From Nitrospira sp. (GTDB lineage: Bacteria > Nitrospirota > Nitrospiria > Nitrospirales > Nitrospiraceae): a stretch of DNA of 64,000 nucleotides. The notes under the pieces were generated by a model. That model worked only from the letters and a program-made list of their open reading frames with translations, was not told the origin of the DNA and ran no database searches. A program made the position numbers and the translations under genes. Of the stretch, positions 1 through 9,439 are shown in pieces; the first letter of the stretch is position 1, and the number at the start of each line of letters is the position of its first letter. The DNA is taken from NCBI GenBank assembly GCA_005116745.1, contig SWDS01000006.1:917222-981221 (forward strand), read 5' to 3'.

Positions 1-5
1 TGATC

Positions 6-260
6 GTGGCAACCACAGCATTATCCCAGAAGAATTTGAAAGGCCGGGAGAACCTCGCCGGTTCGATCCGTTGTCCCAGATGCATGGGGCTGATGGTGGT
101 AGAAGAGTCGTTCGATTCCATTACCGATGAAGGCCAGGCCGGTTCTCTGGTCAGGCGTTGTGTGCAATGTGGGGAGGTCGTCGATCCGGTTATTCTCCAG
201 AATCGGCAGTTGCAGCTCGGAACTGACGTGGGTCGAACCTACGAGGGAAGATTGCTGTGA
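6..260 (+). CDS. Zinc-ribbon microprotein (paralogue 1 of 3)
   Basis: Small soluble protein of 84 residues if the GTG at position 6 is the start. The frame is open to the window edge, so the true start may lie upstream. Two CxxC pairs (C23/C26 and C52/C55) predict one structural zinc site. The pattern CxxCxGLM, then RCxxCGxxxDxxIxxxR, recurs in two other small proteins of this window (19352-19600 and 42403-42576), so this is a paralogous family and not a chance ORF. The function is unknown; a protein- or nucleic-acid-binding adaptor is only a guess. It sits 10 bases upstream of the STAS-like gene and may be cotranscribed with it. Confidence 0.7.
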   Translation: MATTALSQKNLKGRENLAGSIRCPRCMGLMVVEESFDSITDEGQAGSLVRRCVQCGEVVDPVILQNRQLQLGTDVGRTYEGRLL

Positions 261-270
261 GGGTGAGTTC

Positions 271-612
271 ATGTTGAAGATCACCCCTCAGCGAGATGCG
301 GCGCGGTCGAGCGTTTCCCTCCTCGTCGAGGGTCGCTTAGCCGGTCCTTGGGTACAGGAGCTCAATGCCTATTGCCGTAAGATATCCGAGGACCACGAAC
401 GTTGTACGGTGGTCGACTTGACCGGTGTGACGTTCATCGATGCCGACGGCAAGGCGCTCTTGGCCAGTTTGTGGCGGCAGGGGGCTGAACTGTGGGCGTC
501 CGGCTGTTTGACGAAGTGTGTCGTTGAAGGGATCACAAGGCTGGATCGATGTGAGCCCTCAAAGAAGAATTGTGACACACGTACATTGAGGGTGACGGAA
601 GATGAATTCTGA
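271..612 (+). CDS. STAS-like domain protein
   Basis: A 113-residue protein starting at the ATG at 271; the frame is open further upstream but that part overlaps the zinc-ribbon gene. The core, residues about 45-75 (VVDLTGVTFIDADG followed by an amphipathic helix), resembles the STAS fold of anti-sigma-factor antagonists. The serine that is phosphorylated in SpoIIAA-type proteins (IDSSG) is replaced by alanine at residue 58, so phospho-switching there is unlikely. The last 20 residues look unrelated to STAS. It could modulate an anti-sigma factor or simply act as a binding module. It lies 136 bases before the RND operon, probably in a separate transcription unit. Confidence 0.6.
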   Translation: MLKITPQRDAARSSVSLLVEGRLAGPWVQELNAYCRKISEDHERCTVVDLTGVTFIDADGKALLASLWRQGAELWASGCLTKCVVEGITRLDRCEPSKKNCDTRTLRVTEDEF

Positions 613-748
613 AGTGGGGGTGTGGTTGCTGGTAATGGCGCGAAGTCTTGTCAGCCGCGGGCTTGCTCCCGTTGTGTTTTCCTGGGTAGAATGTAACGTT
701 TGTCTTCCTGAGGAATCGTACGTGAGGATTACTATATAAGGTGGTGGC

Positions 749-1924
749 ATGCTGAAGGATCATCTGTCTGTGCAATCTGTCGTGGTGTGCTTTGCCATTG
801 TGGGGCTAGGGTTATCGGCTGCCTGCAAACAGGAGGCCGGTTCCATGCCCGCGCCGCCGGTTGCCCAAGTAGAAGTCGTCACGGTTCAGACTCAAGTTGT
901 TCCCGATGAACCGGAGTTTATCGGTCGAGCGGAGGCATCCCGTCCGGTTGAGATCCGGTCGCAAGTCACGGGAATTTTGATGGCGGTGCTTTATCCTGAA
1001 GGCCGCGACGTGAAAAAAGGCGAGCGGCTGTATCAGATCGATCCCATTCCGTTTACGGCCGCTGCAGCCAGTGCCAAGGCTAAAATTGCCCAGGCCCAAG
1101 CTCGTGTCGTCCAAGCCAATCAGGACCTCGCGCGGGTGAAACCGTTGCTGGCAGAGCAGGCGGTCAGTCAAAAGGATGTCGATGATGCCATCGCGCAAGA
1201 GTTGTCCGCCAATGCGGCGCTGGAAGGAGCGCGGGCTGACCTCATCAAAGCCCAGTTCGATTTGGACAACACGCTCATCACCGCCCCGATCAGCGGAATT
1301 ATCGAGCGCAGTCGGTATTATGAAGGACGGTTGGTTTTGGCTCAAACCGATCTCTTGACCACGATCCATCGAGTTGACCCCATGTATGTGGTGGTGAACG
1401 TGCCGGAGACGTTCATTCTGAAACGGCGACGAGACATTGAAGCGAAGCGCATTACTCATCCGGGAGATTATCAATTGCGAGGACGGTTGACACTCATGGA
1501 TGGGACGGTCTATCCCCAGGAAGGCGTGCTCGATCTCTTCGAACCTGGGTTGCGGGCCGAAACCAGCACACGCCAAACGCGGACCACCTTTCCGAATCCC
1601 AATCGGATCATTCTCCCTGGACAATTTGTGAAAGTCCGATTCACGGGTGACACGAAAACGAACGCGATTCTCATTCCGCAGCGAGCGGTGTTACAAGGCC
1701 CACAGGGACCGTTTGTCTTCGTGGTCAATCGTGAGGATAAGGTCGAGATCCGAGACGTCGTGGCATCGGATTGGAAAGGGGATCATTGGCTTATCGATCA
1801 CGGCCTGAATGCCGGCGATCGGGTGGTCGTCAATGGGATCATGCAGATCGGTCCTGGGGCACCGGTGACTGCGGTGCCTTGGGTTGCCGCCAAGACGGAG
1901 CCTTCTCCTACCCATCCGCAGTAA
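749..1924 (+). CDS. RND efflux periplasmic adaptor (AcrA/MexA type)
   Basis: Membrane-fusion lipoprotein of 391 residues that links the inner-membrane RND pump to the outer-membrane channel. The N-terminus has a lipoprotein signal (LSAAC, lipidated Cys26). It is followed by the split lipoyl domain (VEIRSQVTG near 70 and the matching half LITAPISGIIERS near 180), an alpha-helical hairpin rich in Ala and Gln at about 100-165, and a beta-barrel with the usual PGQFVKV and IPQRAV segments. A purine-rich AAGGTGGTGG precedes the ATG. The pump gene starts 9 bases after its stop, so it is the first gene of a three-gene efflux operon. The substrate cannot be read from sequence. Confidence 0.93.
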   Translation: MLKDHLSVQSVVVCFAIVGLGLSAACKQEAGSMPAPPVAQVEVVTVQTQVVPDEPEFIGRAEASRPVEIRSQVTGILMAVLYPEGRDVKKGERLYQIDPIPFTAAAASAKAKIAQAQARVVQANQDLARVKPLLAEQAVSQKDVDDAIAQELSANAALEGARADLIKAQFDLDNTLITAPISGIIERSRYYEGRLVLAQTDLLTTIHRVDPMYVVVNVPETFILKRRRDIEAKRITHPGDYQLRGRLTLMDGTVYPQEGVLDLFEPGLRAETSTRQTRTTFPNPNRIILPGQFVKVRFTGDTKTNAILIPQRAVLQGPQGPFVFVVNREDKVEIRDVVASDWKGDHWLIDHGLNAGDRVVVNGIMQIGPGAPVTAVPWVAAKTEPSPTHPQ

Positions 1925-1933
1925 GGATCAACT

Positions 1934-4900
1934 GTGATTTCGAATATATTTATTGACCGGCCAATTTTTGCTTCGGTGGTGTCGATTGTTGTGGTTGTGA
2001 TGGGATTGCTGGCCATGCAGTTCCTGCCAATCGCGCAGTTTCCTGAAATCACTCCACCGGTGGTCCAGATCGATGCCGATTATCCTGGCGCCAGCGCCGA
2101 AGTGGCGGCGGAAGCTGTCGCACGTCCGATCGAGGTGACCCTGCCGGGTATCGACAATCTGCTGTACTACGAATCGACCAGTAGTAACGACGGACACGTC
2201 ACGATCAAGTTGACGTTCGAGATCGGAACGAATCCGGATATTGCACAAGTTCAGACGCAGAATCGGGAAAAACTGGCTGAACCGCAGCTGCCCCCGGAGG
2301 TCGTCCGACAGGGCGTCTCGGTCAAAAAGATGTCCCCCGATCTTATGTTGGTGGTGGCGCTCAAGTCGACCGACCCTCGGCACGATGCCGTCTTTCTCTC
2401 CAACTATGCCACGCTTCGGATCGTTGATGACCTGAAGCGCGTCAAGGGTGTCGGGGATGCCCTGGTGTTTGGCCAGCAAAATTACAGCATGCGGATCATC
2501 CTGAATCCACTGCTGATGGCTAAGCTGGATCTCACGCCGAGTGATATCACGGCCATCATCCGCGACCAGAATCGGGATTATCCAGCGGGGACGATTGGGC
2601 GTGAACCGGCTCCCAAGGGGACGGAGCTCACGATCCCGATCACCACCAAGGGCCGCTTGACCGAGGTCAAGGAGTTTGAAGAGCTGATTGTGCGCGCCCT
2701 TCCTGATGGTTCGACGGTGCGGCTCAAGGATGTCGCGCGCATTGAATTGGGAGCCCAGTCCTATGGGTTGGAAGGTCGATGGAACAGCAAACCGACGACC
2801 TTCATTCTCACGTTCTTGTCTCCTGGCGCGAATGCCCTTGATACCGTACGGCGTGTGCGGGCTCGAATGGATGAACTGGCTAAGAGTTTCCCCCCTAGTG
2901 TCTCCTATGACACCCCGTATGAACCCACTCGGTTCATCGAAATCTCGATCGAAGAAGTCATCAAGACCTTGGCGGAGGCCATGGTGCTGGTCGTCTTCGT
3001 CGTCTATCTGTTTCTTCAGACTTGGCGCGCCACCATCATTCCGACCGTTGCCGTTCCTGTCTCGCTGATCGGAACCTTCGCCGGTCTCTATGTCCTTGGT
3101 TTCTCCATCAATACGATCACCCTCTTTGGGATGGTCTTGGCGATCGGGATCGTGGTAGACGACGCGATTGTCGTGGTGGAAAACGTCGAACGGCATATGC
3201 GGGAAGGCCGTCTCACGGCGAAAGAGGCAGCTAAGCGGGCGATGAGCGAAGTGACCGAGCCGATCATTGCGATTGTGTTGGTTCTCGTAGCCGTCTTTGC
3301 CCCCGTCGGCTTTATCGGTGGGATTACCGGGGCTCTCTATAAACAATTTGCCGCGACGATCGCCATTTCCGTGACGGTCTCGGGGTTTGTCGCACTGACT
3401 CTGAGCCCTGCGCTCTGCGGGGTGGTTCTGACCTCTCACCAGGGGAGACGGAGCGGGTTTTGGGATTGGTTCGATCGCCTGTTTAATCGGACTCAGCAGG
3501 GCTATACACGTGTCACAGGTGCGCTGCTTGTGAGGCCGATTCGCGTCATGGCGGTATTTGTCCTGTTGCTGATTGCTTCGATCGGACTGTTTGAGAAGCT
3601 GCCCAAGAGTTTTCTGCCTGAGGAAGACCAAGGCTATTTCATCGTGATCGCGCAACTTCCCGATGGGGCGTCCTACCAGCGGACAGTCGCGGTGCTCGAG
3701 CGAGTCGAGCGATATTTCCAGACCATTCCGGCCGTCCACTCCACGGATGCCCTGACTGGGCAGAATTTCGTCTTCGGGACGAGAGGACCAAACTCAGCGA
3801 CCATGTTTGTCCCGTTACACCTGTGGGAGAAACGCCCTGAACCGCAGTACCATGTGAAGGCGATGGTTGGTGCGGCGTATGGAGAGTTTGCGAAGATTCC
3901 TGAAGCCCTGCTCCTTGCCTTCAATGCACCGGCTATTCGCGGAGTTGGCGTTTCCGGTGGGTTCTCAGCGCAACTCCAAGATCCCAGTAACGGCGATTTC
4001 AAGAAGTTCGCTATGGTAGCACAGCAATTCGTCGAACGTGCACAAAAGGAGCCGGCGATCGGACGGGTCGGAACCAATTTCCGCGTCTCTTCACCGAGAC
4101 TCTATGCCAATGTGAATCGGGAGCGAGCGAAAGCGCTGGGTGTGCCCATTTCGGATATTTTTGATACGCTCCAGGCGTACTTTGGGAATTTCTATATCAA
4201 TGATTTCATCAAGTCCGGTCGTGTCTATCATGTGCAGACCGAAGCCGAAGCTGAGTTTCGGGCGACACCGCAGAACCTGTCGAACATCTATGTGAGAGCC
4301 GTGAACGCACGGGGGGTCAACATGATCCCGCTCGATACGGTGGTGACGGCGGAGTATCAGAGCGGCCCGGACCCCGTCAACCACTTCAACGGGTACAACA
4401 CGGCATTGCTCATGGGCGCGGCAACGCCGGGCTTCAGCTCAGGACAAGCCTTGGAGGCCCTGGAACGAGTGGCGAAAGAGGTGCTGGTTCCTCAGGGATA
4501 TGCGATTGATTGGAGCAACATTTCTTTCCAAGAGCGACGGGCTGCGGGGCAATCCAATCAGGTCTTTATCATCGGATTGTTAATGGTCTTCCTGGTGTTG
4601 GCGGCCCAGTTTGAGAGTTGGGTCGTGCCGTTTGCGGTGATTTTGGCCGTTCCATTCGGGGTCTTCGGTGCGTTGACGGCGGTATGGCTTCGTGGGTTTG
4701 AGAACGATCTCTACTTCCAGATCGGATTGGTGACGTTGATCGGCTTGTCGGCGAAGAATGCGATTCTGATCGTCGAGTTTGCGAACACCCGATACGAGGC
4801 AGGGCGCCCTCTCATTGAGGCAGTCCTCGAGGCAGCACGGCTGCGGTTCCGACCAATTATCATGACGTCAATGGCGTTCATTTTTGGGATGTTCCCGTTA

Positions 4901-5104
4901 GTCATCGCCAGTGGCGCAGGAGCGGCAAGCCGGCAGGCGATTGGCACCGGTGTATTGGGTGGAATGTTGGGAGCGACCTTCCTCGCCATCTTTTTTGTTC
5001 CCCTATTCTATGTCTTGATTCGTCAGTGGACTCAAGGTAAAGCTCATACCGGTGCCGTCGCGACCCAGCTGACTGAGTCACCATCATCAGAGGGGAAGGT
5101 CTAA
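1934..5104 (+). CDS. RND multidrug efflux transporter (HAE1, AcrB/MexB type)
   Basis: Inner-membrane proton-driven pump of 1056 residues, the usual length for AcrB-type hydrophobic/amphiphilic efflux proteins. It begins at a GTG with the typical FIDRPIFA N-terminus. Two homologous halves each carry a porter domain and six membrane helices. The proton-relay aspartate pair in TM4 is present (IVVDDAIVVVENV, Asp409/Asp410), as is the LSAKNAILIVEFA segment of TM10. The gene lies between its adaptor (9-base gap) and its outer-membrane factor (1-base gap), giving a complete tripartite system. The class (HAE1, not HME metal export) follows from the DD pair and FIDRP start. A 603-residue minus-strand ORF here is a shadow. 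Confidence 0.95.
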   Translation: MISNIFIDRPIFASVVSIVVVVMGLLAMQFLPIAQFPEITPPVVQIDADYPGASAEVAAEAVARPIEVTLPGIDNLLYYESTSSNDGHVTIKLTFEIGTNPDIAQVQTQNREKLAEPQLPPEVVRQGVSVKKMSPDLMLVVALKSTDPRHDAVFLSNYATLRIVDDLKRVKGVGDALVFGQQNYSMRIILNPLLMAKLDLTPSDITAIIRDQNRDYPAGTIGREPAPKGTELTIPITTKGRLTEVKEFEELIVRALPDGSTVRLKDVARIELGAQSYGLEGRWNSKPTTFILTFLSPGANALDTVRRVRARMDELAKSFPPSVSYDTPYEPTRFIEISIEEVIKTLAEAMVLVVFVVYLFLQTWRATIIPTVAVPVSLIGTFAGLYVLGFSINTITLFGMVLAIGIVVDDAIVVVENVERHMREGRLTAKEAAKRAMSEVTEPIIAIVLVLVAVFAPVGFIGGITGALYKQFAATIAISVTVSGFVALTLSPALCGVVLTSHQGRRSGFWDWFDRLFNRTQQGYTRVTGALLVRPIRVMAVFVLLLIASIGLFEKLPKSFLPEEDQGYFIVIAQLPDGASYQRTVAVLERVERYFQTIPAVHSTDALTGQNFVFGTRGPNSATMFVPLHLWEKRPEPQYHVKAMVGAAYGEFAKIPEALLLAFNAPAIRGVGVSGGFSAQLQDPSNGDFKKFAMVAQQFVERAQKEPAIGRVGTNFRVSSPRLYANVNRERAKALGVPISDIFDTLQAYFGNFYINDFIKSGRVYHVQTEAEAEFRATPQNLSNIYVRAVNARGVNMIPLDTVVTAEYQSGPDPVNHFNGYNTALLMGAATPGFSSGQALEALERVAKEVLVPQGYAIDWSNISFQERRAAGQSNQVFIIGLLMVFLVLAAQFESWVVPFAVILAVPFGVFGALTAVWLRGFENDLYFQIGLVTLIGLSAKNAILIVEFANTRYEAGRPLIEAVLEAARLRFRPIIMTSMAFIFGMFPLVIASGAGAASRQAIGTGVLGGMLGATFLAIFFVPLFYVLIRQWTQGKAHTGAVATQLTESPSSEGKV

Positions 5105-5105
5105 C

Positions 5106-6515
5106 GTGCGTACGATTGCGATTATCGGACTGTCATTGCTGCTCTTGTCCTGTTCGATGGGGCCGGATTACAAACGACCCCCAACTGATGGAGACGATCG
5201 CTTCCGAATGGCCGACGGTTCTTCTGAACTGCCGTCCTTGGCAAACTTGCCTTGGTGGGACCTCCTCCGCGATGAACAGCTTCAACAGCTCATTCGGATG
5301 GCGCTTGCGGAAAATCATGATCTTCAGCGAGCAGTTGCAACTGTCGAAGAATTTAGAGCCAGAGCGCTCGTCGCGCGATCAGATTACCTTCCTGGTATCT
5401 CGTTGTCCTCCAGCCTCCCGGTCGGCCGAAAGGCAAACTTCCTCTTCCCTGGGTTTGCCAGCCCCTTCAACTATTATCTGTTGGGCAACCTCGCCTGGGA
5501 GGTCGATCTCTGGGGACGGATCAGACGGACCAACGAGGCTGCGCGTGCCGATCTATTATCGAAAGAAGAGAACCGCCGTGCCGTGACCGTTCAATTGGTC
5601 AGTGCTGTTGCGGAAGCCTATTTCAATCTGCTCCAGTTTGATCTCCAGCTTGATGTTGCGAAGCGGACCTTGCAGTCGTGGGAAGAATCGGTCCGCATCG
5701 CGCAGGCTCGCTTGCGTCAAGGCATGACCTCAAAACTCGATGCGGATCAGTTTGAGGCGGAGCGCGCCAATGCTGCGGCTCGCACGGCGGAGCTTGAACG
5801 GCAGATGATCCAAGCTGAGAATCACTTGAGCGTCTTGTTGGGACGGAAGCCCTTTAGCATCGCGCGCGGTCGTGCATTGGATGAACAGATTGTGCCTCCC
5901 ACTGTTCCTGCTGGTTTGCCTTCCGAGTTACTGCAGAGGCGGCCTGACATATTGGTTGCAGAGCAACAGTTGGCTGCCGCCACGGCTCGTATCGGTGCCG
6001 CAAAAGCCGATCGATTTCCGAAAATCACATTGACTGGCTTACTAGGTGTGGCGCACCCCACGCTCTCCTTGCTGTTTACCGATCCCTCTTCATTCGGCGT
6101 GTTCAGCGCTGCGATCGCGACGCCGTTGCTCAACGCACAAGTGTTGGGCTTTCAACAAGAAGCCGTCGAGGCACAACACAAGCAAGCGCTGGCGCAGTAC
6201 CAGCAAACCGTCTTGACGGCCTTTCGTGAGGTGGAAGACGCACTGGTCTCCGTGCGTACGGCTCGTGTGCAGGGTGAGGCGCAGCAACAGCAGGTTGCTG
6301 CGTTACAGTCGGCACTCAAGCTGGCGGAATTACGGTATAAGGGTGGGCTCGCGAACTATCTCGATGTCTTGGTTGCCAGAAGGAGTCTGTTCGAGGCGGA
6401 GCTGGCACTGACCAGCACACGCCGGTTGCTGCTGGCCTCGACCGTGCAGTTGTACAAAGCGCTTGGCGGCGGGTGGACCCCTGAGCCGCCATCAGCGGAG
6501 GAGAAGAAAGGATAG
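5106..6515 (+). CDS. RND outer-membrane channel lipoprotein (NodT/OprM family)
   Basis: TolC-fold outer-membrane factor of 469 residues that completes the tripartite pump. The GTG at 5106 starts one base after the pump stop. A lipoprotein signal ends in LLSC (Cys16), followed by MGPDYKRPP, which is characteristic of the NodT/OprM family. Two repeats of the outer-membrane efflux domain are visible, including the LAWEVDLWGRIRR segment in the first repeat and the RPDILVAEQQLAAATARIG segment at the start of the second. The next gene, a nitroreductase, starts 5 bases downstream and may be cotranscribed. Confidence 0.93.
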   Translation: MRTIAIIGLSLLLLSCSMGPDYKRPPTDGDDRFRMADGSSELPSLANLPWWDLLRDEQLQQLIRMALAENHDLQRAVATVEEFRARALVARSDYLPGISLSSSLPVGRKANFLFPGFASPFNYYLLGNLAWEVDLWGRIRRTNEAARADLLSKEENRRAVTVQLVSAVAEAYFNLLQFDLQLDVAKRTLQSWEESVRIAQARLRQGMTSKLDADQFEAERANAAARTAELERQMIQAENHLSVLLGRKPFSIARGRALDEQIVPPTVPAGLPSELLQRRPDILVAEQQLAAATARIGAAKADRFPKITLTGLLGVAHPTLSLLFTDPSSFGVFSAAIATPLLNAQVLGFQQEAVEAQHKQALAQYQQTVLTAFREVEDALVSVRTARVQGEAQQQQVAALQSALKLAELRYKGGLANYLDVLVARRSLFEAELALTSTRRLLLASTVQLYKALGGGWTPEPPSAEEKKG

Positions 6516-6520
6516 AGCCT

Positions 6521-7114
6521 GTGGATCAGCAGGGACATGCCCAATTCCCCATTCATGAGTTGCTCGCCCGCCGTTGGAGCCCTCGCGCATTTGATGAACG
6601 GCTGGTGGAGGCCGATACACTGCGGACGCTGTTCGAGGCGGCCCGCTGGGCGCCATCATCTAACAACGAACAGCCGTGGCGGTTTATCGTGGCGACCAAA
6701 GATCATGAAACGGAGTGGAATCGACTGGTCGCGTGTTTGGTGGAAGGCAACCGCACATGGGCTGCGCGAGCCCCGGTGTTAGTGCTTTCCGTGGCCAGTA
6801 TGTCCTTCGAGATGACTGGCAAGCCGAACCGGCATGCCTTTCACGATACAGGATTGGCGACGGAGAACCTTATCTTGCAGGCAGCAGCCTGTGGATTGAT
6901 GGCTCGTCAGATGGCGGGGTTTGATATGGAGAAGGCGCGGGCTGATCTTGGCATTCCGTCAGGCTGCGAGCCGGTTGCAATGATTGCGATTGGCTATCCA
7001 GGCGATCCGGATAGTCTGCCCGAACGGCTGCGGGAACGTGAATTACAACCACGGAGCCGCCGACCGATCGGAGAATGGACATTTTGGGGGCAGTGGGGAA
7101 CCCGAATTCCATAG
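6521..7114 (+). CDS. Nitroreductase-family FMN oxidoreductase
   Basis: A 197-residue cytoplasmic protein starting at GTG 6521, only 5 bases after the efflux operon. The N-terminal motif LLARRWSPRAFDERLV followed by LFEAARWAPSSNNEQPWRF is diagnostic of the nitroreductase superfamily, where the arginines and the SSNNEQPWRF stretch contact FMN. The C-terminal half (GCEPVAMIAIGYPG) matches the family flavin-binding strand and loop. It probably reduces nitroaromatics or quinones with NAD(P)H, but the substrate is not predictable. Its position after an RND pump suggests joint handling of toxic compounds, which is inference. Confidence 0.88.
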   Translation: MDQQGHAQFPIHELLARRWSPRAFDERLVEADTLRTLFEAARWAPSSNNEQPWRFIVATKDHETEWNRLVACLVEGNRTWAARAPVLVLSVASMSFEMTGKPNRHAFHDTGLATENLILQAAACGLMARQMAGFDMEKARADLGIPSGCEPVAMIAIGYPGDPDSLPERLRERELQPRSRRPIGEWTFWGQWGTRIP

Positions 7115-7147
7115 CCCGGTTCTGGTGTAAGAAGAGGAGTTCAGCCA

Positions 7148-7879
7148 ATGAAAGAGTTGAGCGGAAAAGTGGCGATTGTGACCGGGGCTTCCAACGGAAT
7201 CGGTCGAGCCATCGCAGAACGACTGGCGGAAGATGGCGCGATCGTCGTGGTCAACTATTCGAAGAGTTCAGAAAAAGCTCAACAGGTGGTCGTGGGGATT
7301 CAGGGCAAGGGGGGCAAGGCACTCGCGGTCCAAACCGACATGAGCCAGGTGGCGGAGGCTCGCCGTCTTGTGATCGACACCGTAAAACAATTCAATAGGC
7401 TGGATATTCTTGTGAATAATGCGGGCAAGTTCATGCCGAAGCCACTCGATGACACGACGGAAGAGGAGTTCGATAGTGTCATAGCCCTGAATGCCAAGGG
7501 GCCGTACTTTGCCATGCAGGAAGCCGCGAAGGTGCTCAAAGATGGGGGACGGATTGTGAATATCTCGACCGGTGGGACCCATCTCCACTTTCCCGGCGCC
7601 ACGGCCTATCTTGGGAGCAAGGCGGCGCTTGAGCAATATACCAAGGGGCTGGCGCAAGAACTGGCTTCGAAGGGGGTCACGGTGAATACCGTCTCGCCCG
7701 GCTTTACCGAAACGGGCATGATGACGGACGAGTATCGGCAGATCGGGATTCAGCTGACGCCGATGAAACGACTCGGTGTCCCCAAAGATATTGCTGACGT
7801 CGTGGCGTTCATCGTCAGTGAAGAGGCGCGGTGGCTGACAGGGCAGACGATCCAGGTCGGCGGCGGTATCGTCATGTAG
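7148..7879 (+). CDS. SDR-family oxidoreductase (FabG-like)
   Basis: Short-chain dehydrogenase of 243 residues. It shows the NAD(P)-binding TGASNGIG motif (12-19), NNAG (90-93), the catalytic Ser140 and the YxxxK pair Tyr154/Lys158. The C-terminal RWLTGQTIQVGGGIVM segment is typical of classical SDRs of the FabG and glucose-dehydrogenase kind. Two subfamily features (a Ser after VVNY and many basic residues nearby) suggest NADP(H) preference. It follows the nitroreductase by 33 bases and abuts the glycosylase gene with no gap. The true substrate is unknown. Confidence 0.9.
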   Translation: MKELSGKVAIVTGASNGIGRAIAERLAEDGAIVVVNYSKSSEKAQQVVVGIQGKGGKALAVQTDMSQVAEARRLVIDTVKQFNRLDILVNNAGKFMPKPLDDTTEEEFDSVIALNAKGPYFAMQEAAKVLKDGGRIVNISTGGTHLHFPGATAYLGSKAALEQYTKGLAQELASKGVTVNTVSPGFTETGMMTDEYRQIGIQLTPMKRLGVPKDIADVVAFIVSEEARWLTGQTIQVGGGIVM

Positions 7880-8551
7880 GTGAATCGGGATATCCAATCA
7901 GATCCCGCTGAAGCGATGTACCTCGTAAGTTCTGATTCAACGAACCATCTCTCAAAAATCGATCCGGTCATGCGCCGGTTGATCGGGGAAATTGGTCCTT
8001 GCTCCCTGAGGCCGAACGTTCGCCGCTCGCCGTTCGAATCACTTGCCCGAGCGATTGCCTATCAGCAGCTTCATGGCAAAGCGGCCGAGAGTATCCTCAA
8101 ACGGTTCATCGCGCTCTTTCCTGGACGGCGATTCCCTCGCCCCGAGGACCTCTTGGCGATGAAGGTGAGCGCCATCAGGAACGCCGGATTTTCGCGACCC
8201 AAAATCTTGGCGCTTCGTGATCTGGCCACAAAAACACTTGATGGGACGGTCCCGACAAACCGCATGATGAAGCGATTGGAAGATGAGGCCATTATCGAGC
8301 AGCTGATCAAAGTGCGAGGCATTGGGCGATGGACGGTCGAGATGATGTTGATCTTTCAGTTGGGGCGTCCGGATGTGTTGCCGGTCGACGATTTTGGTGT
8401 GCGGAATGGATTCCGGATCGCCTATGGTCGTCGTCTCCTGCCGACTGCACGCATTATGTTACGATACGGAGAGCGATGGAAACCGTATCGGACTATTGCA
8501 TCCTGGTATCTCTGGCGAGCTGCTGATCGGGAAAAGCAGAGACAAAAGTAA
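7880..8551 (+). CDS. DNA-3-methyladenine glycosylase II-like (HhH-GPD, AlkA type)
   Basis: Base-excision repair glycosylase of about 223 residues that removes alkylated purines. The helix-hairpin-helix (VRGIGRWT, 145-152) and the catalytic aspartate in LPVDDFGVRNG (Asp171 by analogy with AlkA Asp238) are both present. The start is uncertain: GTG 7880 directly follows the SDR stop, while ATG 7916 would remove 12 unconserved residues. It lacks the N-terminal AlkA beta domain and resembles the shorter bacterial and yeast Mag1-like forms. The downstream gene begins 4 bases after its stop, so these genes are probably one transcript. Confidence 0.88.
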   Translation: MNRDIQSDPAEAMYLVSSDSTNHLSKIDPVMRRLIGEIGPCSLRPNVRRSPFESLARAIAYQQLHGKAAESILKRFIALFPGRRFPRPEDLLAMKVSAIRNAGFSRPKILALRDLATKTLDGTVPTNRMMKRLEDEAIIEQLIKVRGIGRWTVEMMLIFQLGRPDVLPVDDFGVRNGFRIAYGRRLLPTARIMLRYGERWKPYRTIASWYLWRAADREKQRQK

Positions 8552-8555
8552 TCTG

Positions 8556-9437
8556 ATGGCAGACCAAAACAAACGACTCGATTCCAACGCTCAGGGTAAC
8601 TTCTACGTGGATGCCACGTGTATCAATTGTGACACCTGTCGTCAGTTGGCACCGCTGTGTTTCGAGGAGATCGGTGACTATTCCGCAGTCCATAACCAGC
8701 CGCAGGATGATATGCAAGCGCATCAGGCTTATCAGGCATTGCTTGCGTGTCCGGTTGGGTCAATCGGCACAGAGCACAGCGACAGGGTGCAGCTCCAAGC
8801 GGCGATGGCGAGCTTCCCACTACTCGTTGAAGACGGTGTGAGTTATTGCGGCTTTAATTCGGAGAAGTCGTTCGGCGCCAACAGTTTTTTCATTGAGCAT
8901 CCTGACGGGAATTGGCTGATCGATTCCCCGCGGTATCTCAAACATCTCGTTGATGTCTTTGCGCAGCGAGGAGGCATCGCCCACATCTTTTTGACCCACA
9001 AAGACGATGTGGCCGATGCGGATAAGTATGCCGCACATTTTGGCGCCAAGCGGATCATCCATCGAGCCGATGTGGATGCCGCACCCACTGCAGAACAGGT
9101 CATTGCTGGGGAAGAGCCGGTCTCTGTGGGATCGGAGTTCCAGATCATTCCTGTGCCAGGCCATACAGCCGGGAGTATGGCGCTGCTCTATCGGGAGCGA
9201 TTTCTCTTCACCGGCGATCATCTTTGGTGGGATTCACATACGCAGTCGTTGGAAGCCCCCACTCGCTTGATTTGGAGAAAATGGACCATGTTGGACTCTC
9301 TTCGTAAACTTCTCGACTACTCGTTCGAATGGGTGCTCGCGGGGCATGGCGATCGGGTGCATCTTTCCTCGATAGACCTGCAAAGACATCTGCTGGCATT
9401 GGTTGAGCGTCGTGAAAAAGGCAGATCATTGCGCTAG
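8556..9437 (+). CDS. Ferredoxin-MBL-fold hydrolase fusion
   Basis: A 293-residue protein starting at ATG 8556 (the frame is open upstream but overlaps the glycosylase). Residues about 15-70 form a minimal ferredoxin domain (CINCDTC, a later Cys, then ACPVGSI) able to hold one Fe-S cluster. Residues about 85-290 are a metallo-beta-lactamase fold with VPGHTAGS, FTGDHLWW and LAGHGD motifs. The first metal motif reads THKDDVAD, not the canonical HxHxDH, so only some of the usual metal ligands remain. This Fd-MBL arrangement is known from cyanobacteria, plants and other phyla, but its reaction is not established. It ends two bases before the next gene. Confidence 0.85.
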   Translation: MADQNKRLDSNAQGNFYVDATCINCDTCRQLAPLCFEEIGDYSAVHNQPQDDMQAHQAYQALLACPVGSIGTEHSDRVQLQAAMASFPLLVEDGVSYCGFNSEKSFGANSFFIEHPDGNWLIDSPRYLKHLVDVFAQRGGIAHIFLTHKDDVADADKYAAHFGAKRIIHRADVDAAPTAEQVIAGEEPVSVGSEFQIIPVPGHTAGSMALLYRERFLFTGDHLWWDSHTQSLEAPTRLIWRKWTMLDSLRKLLDYSFEWVLAGHGDRVHLSSIDLQRHLLALVERREKGRSLR

Positions 9438-9439
9438 CG

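Noticed and set aside
1928-3739. 603-residue minus-strand ORF opposite the RND pump gene
   Set aside because: It mirrors the pump gene, is rich in Arg, Asp, His and Gly, lacks any domain, and has no ribosome site.
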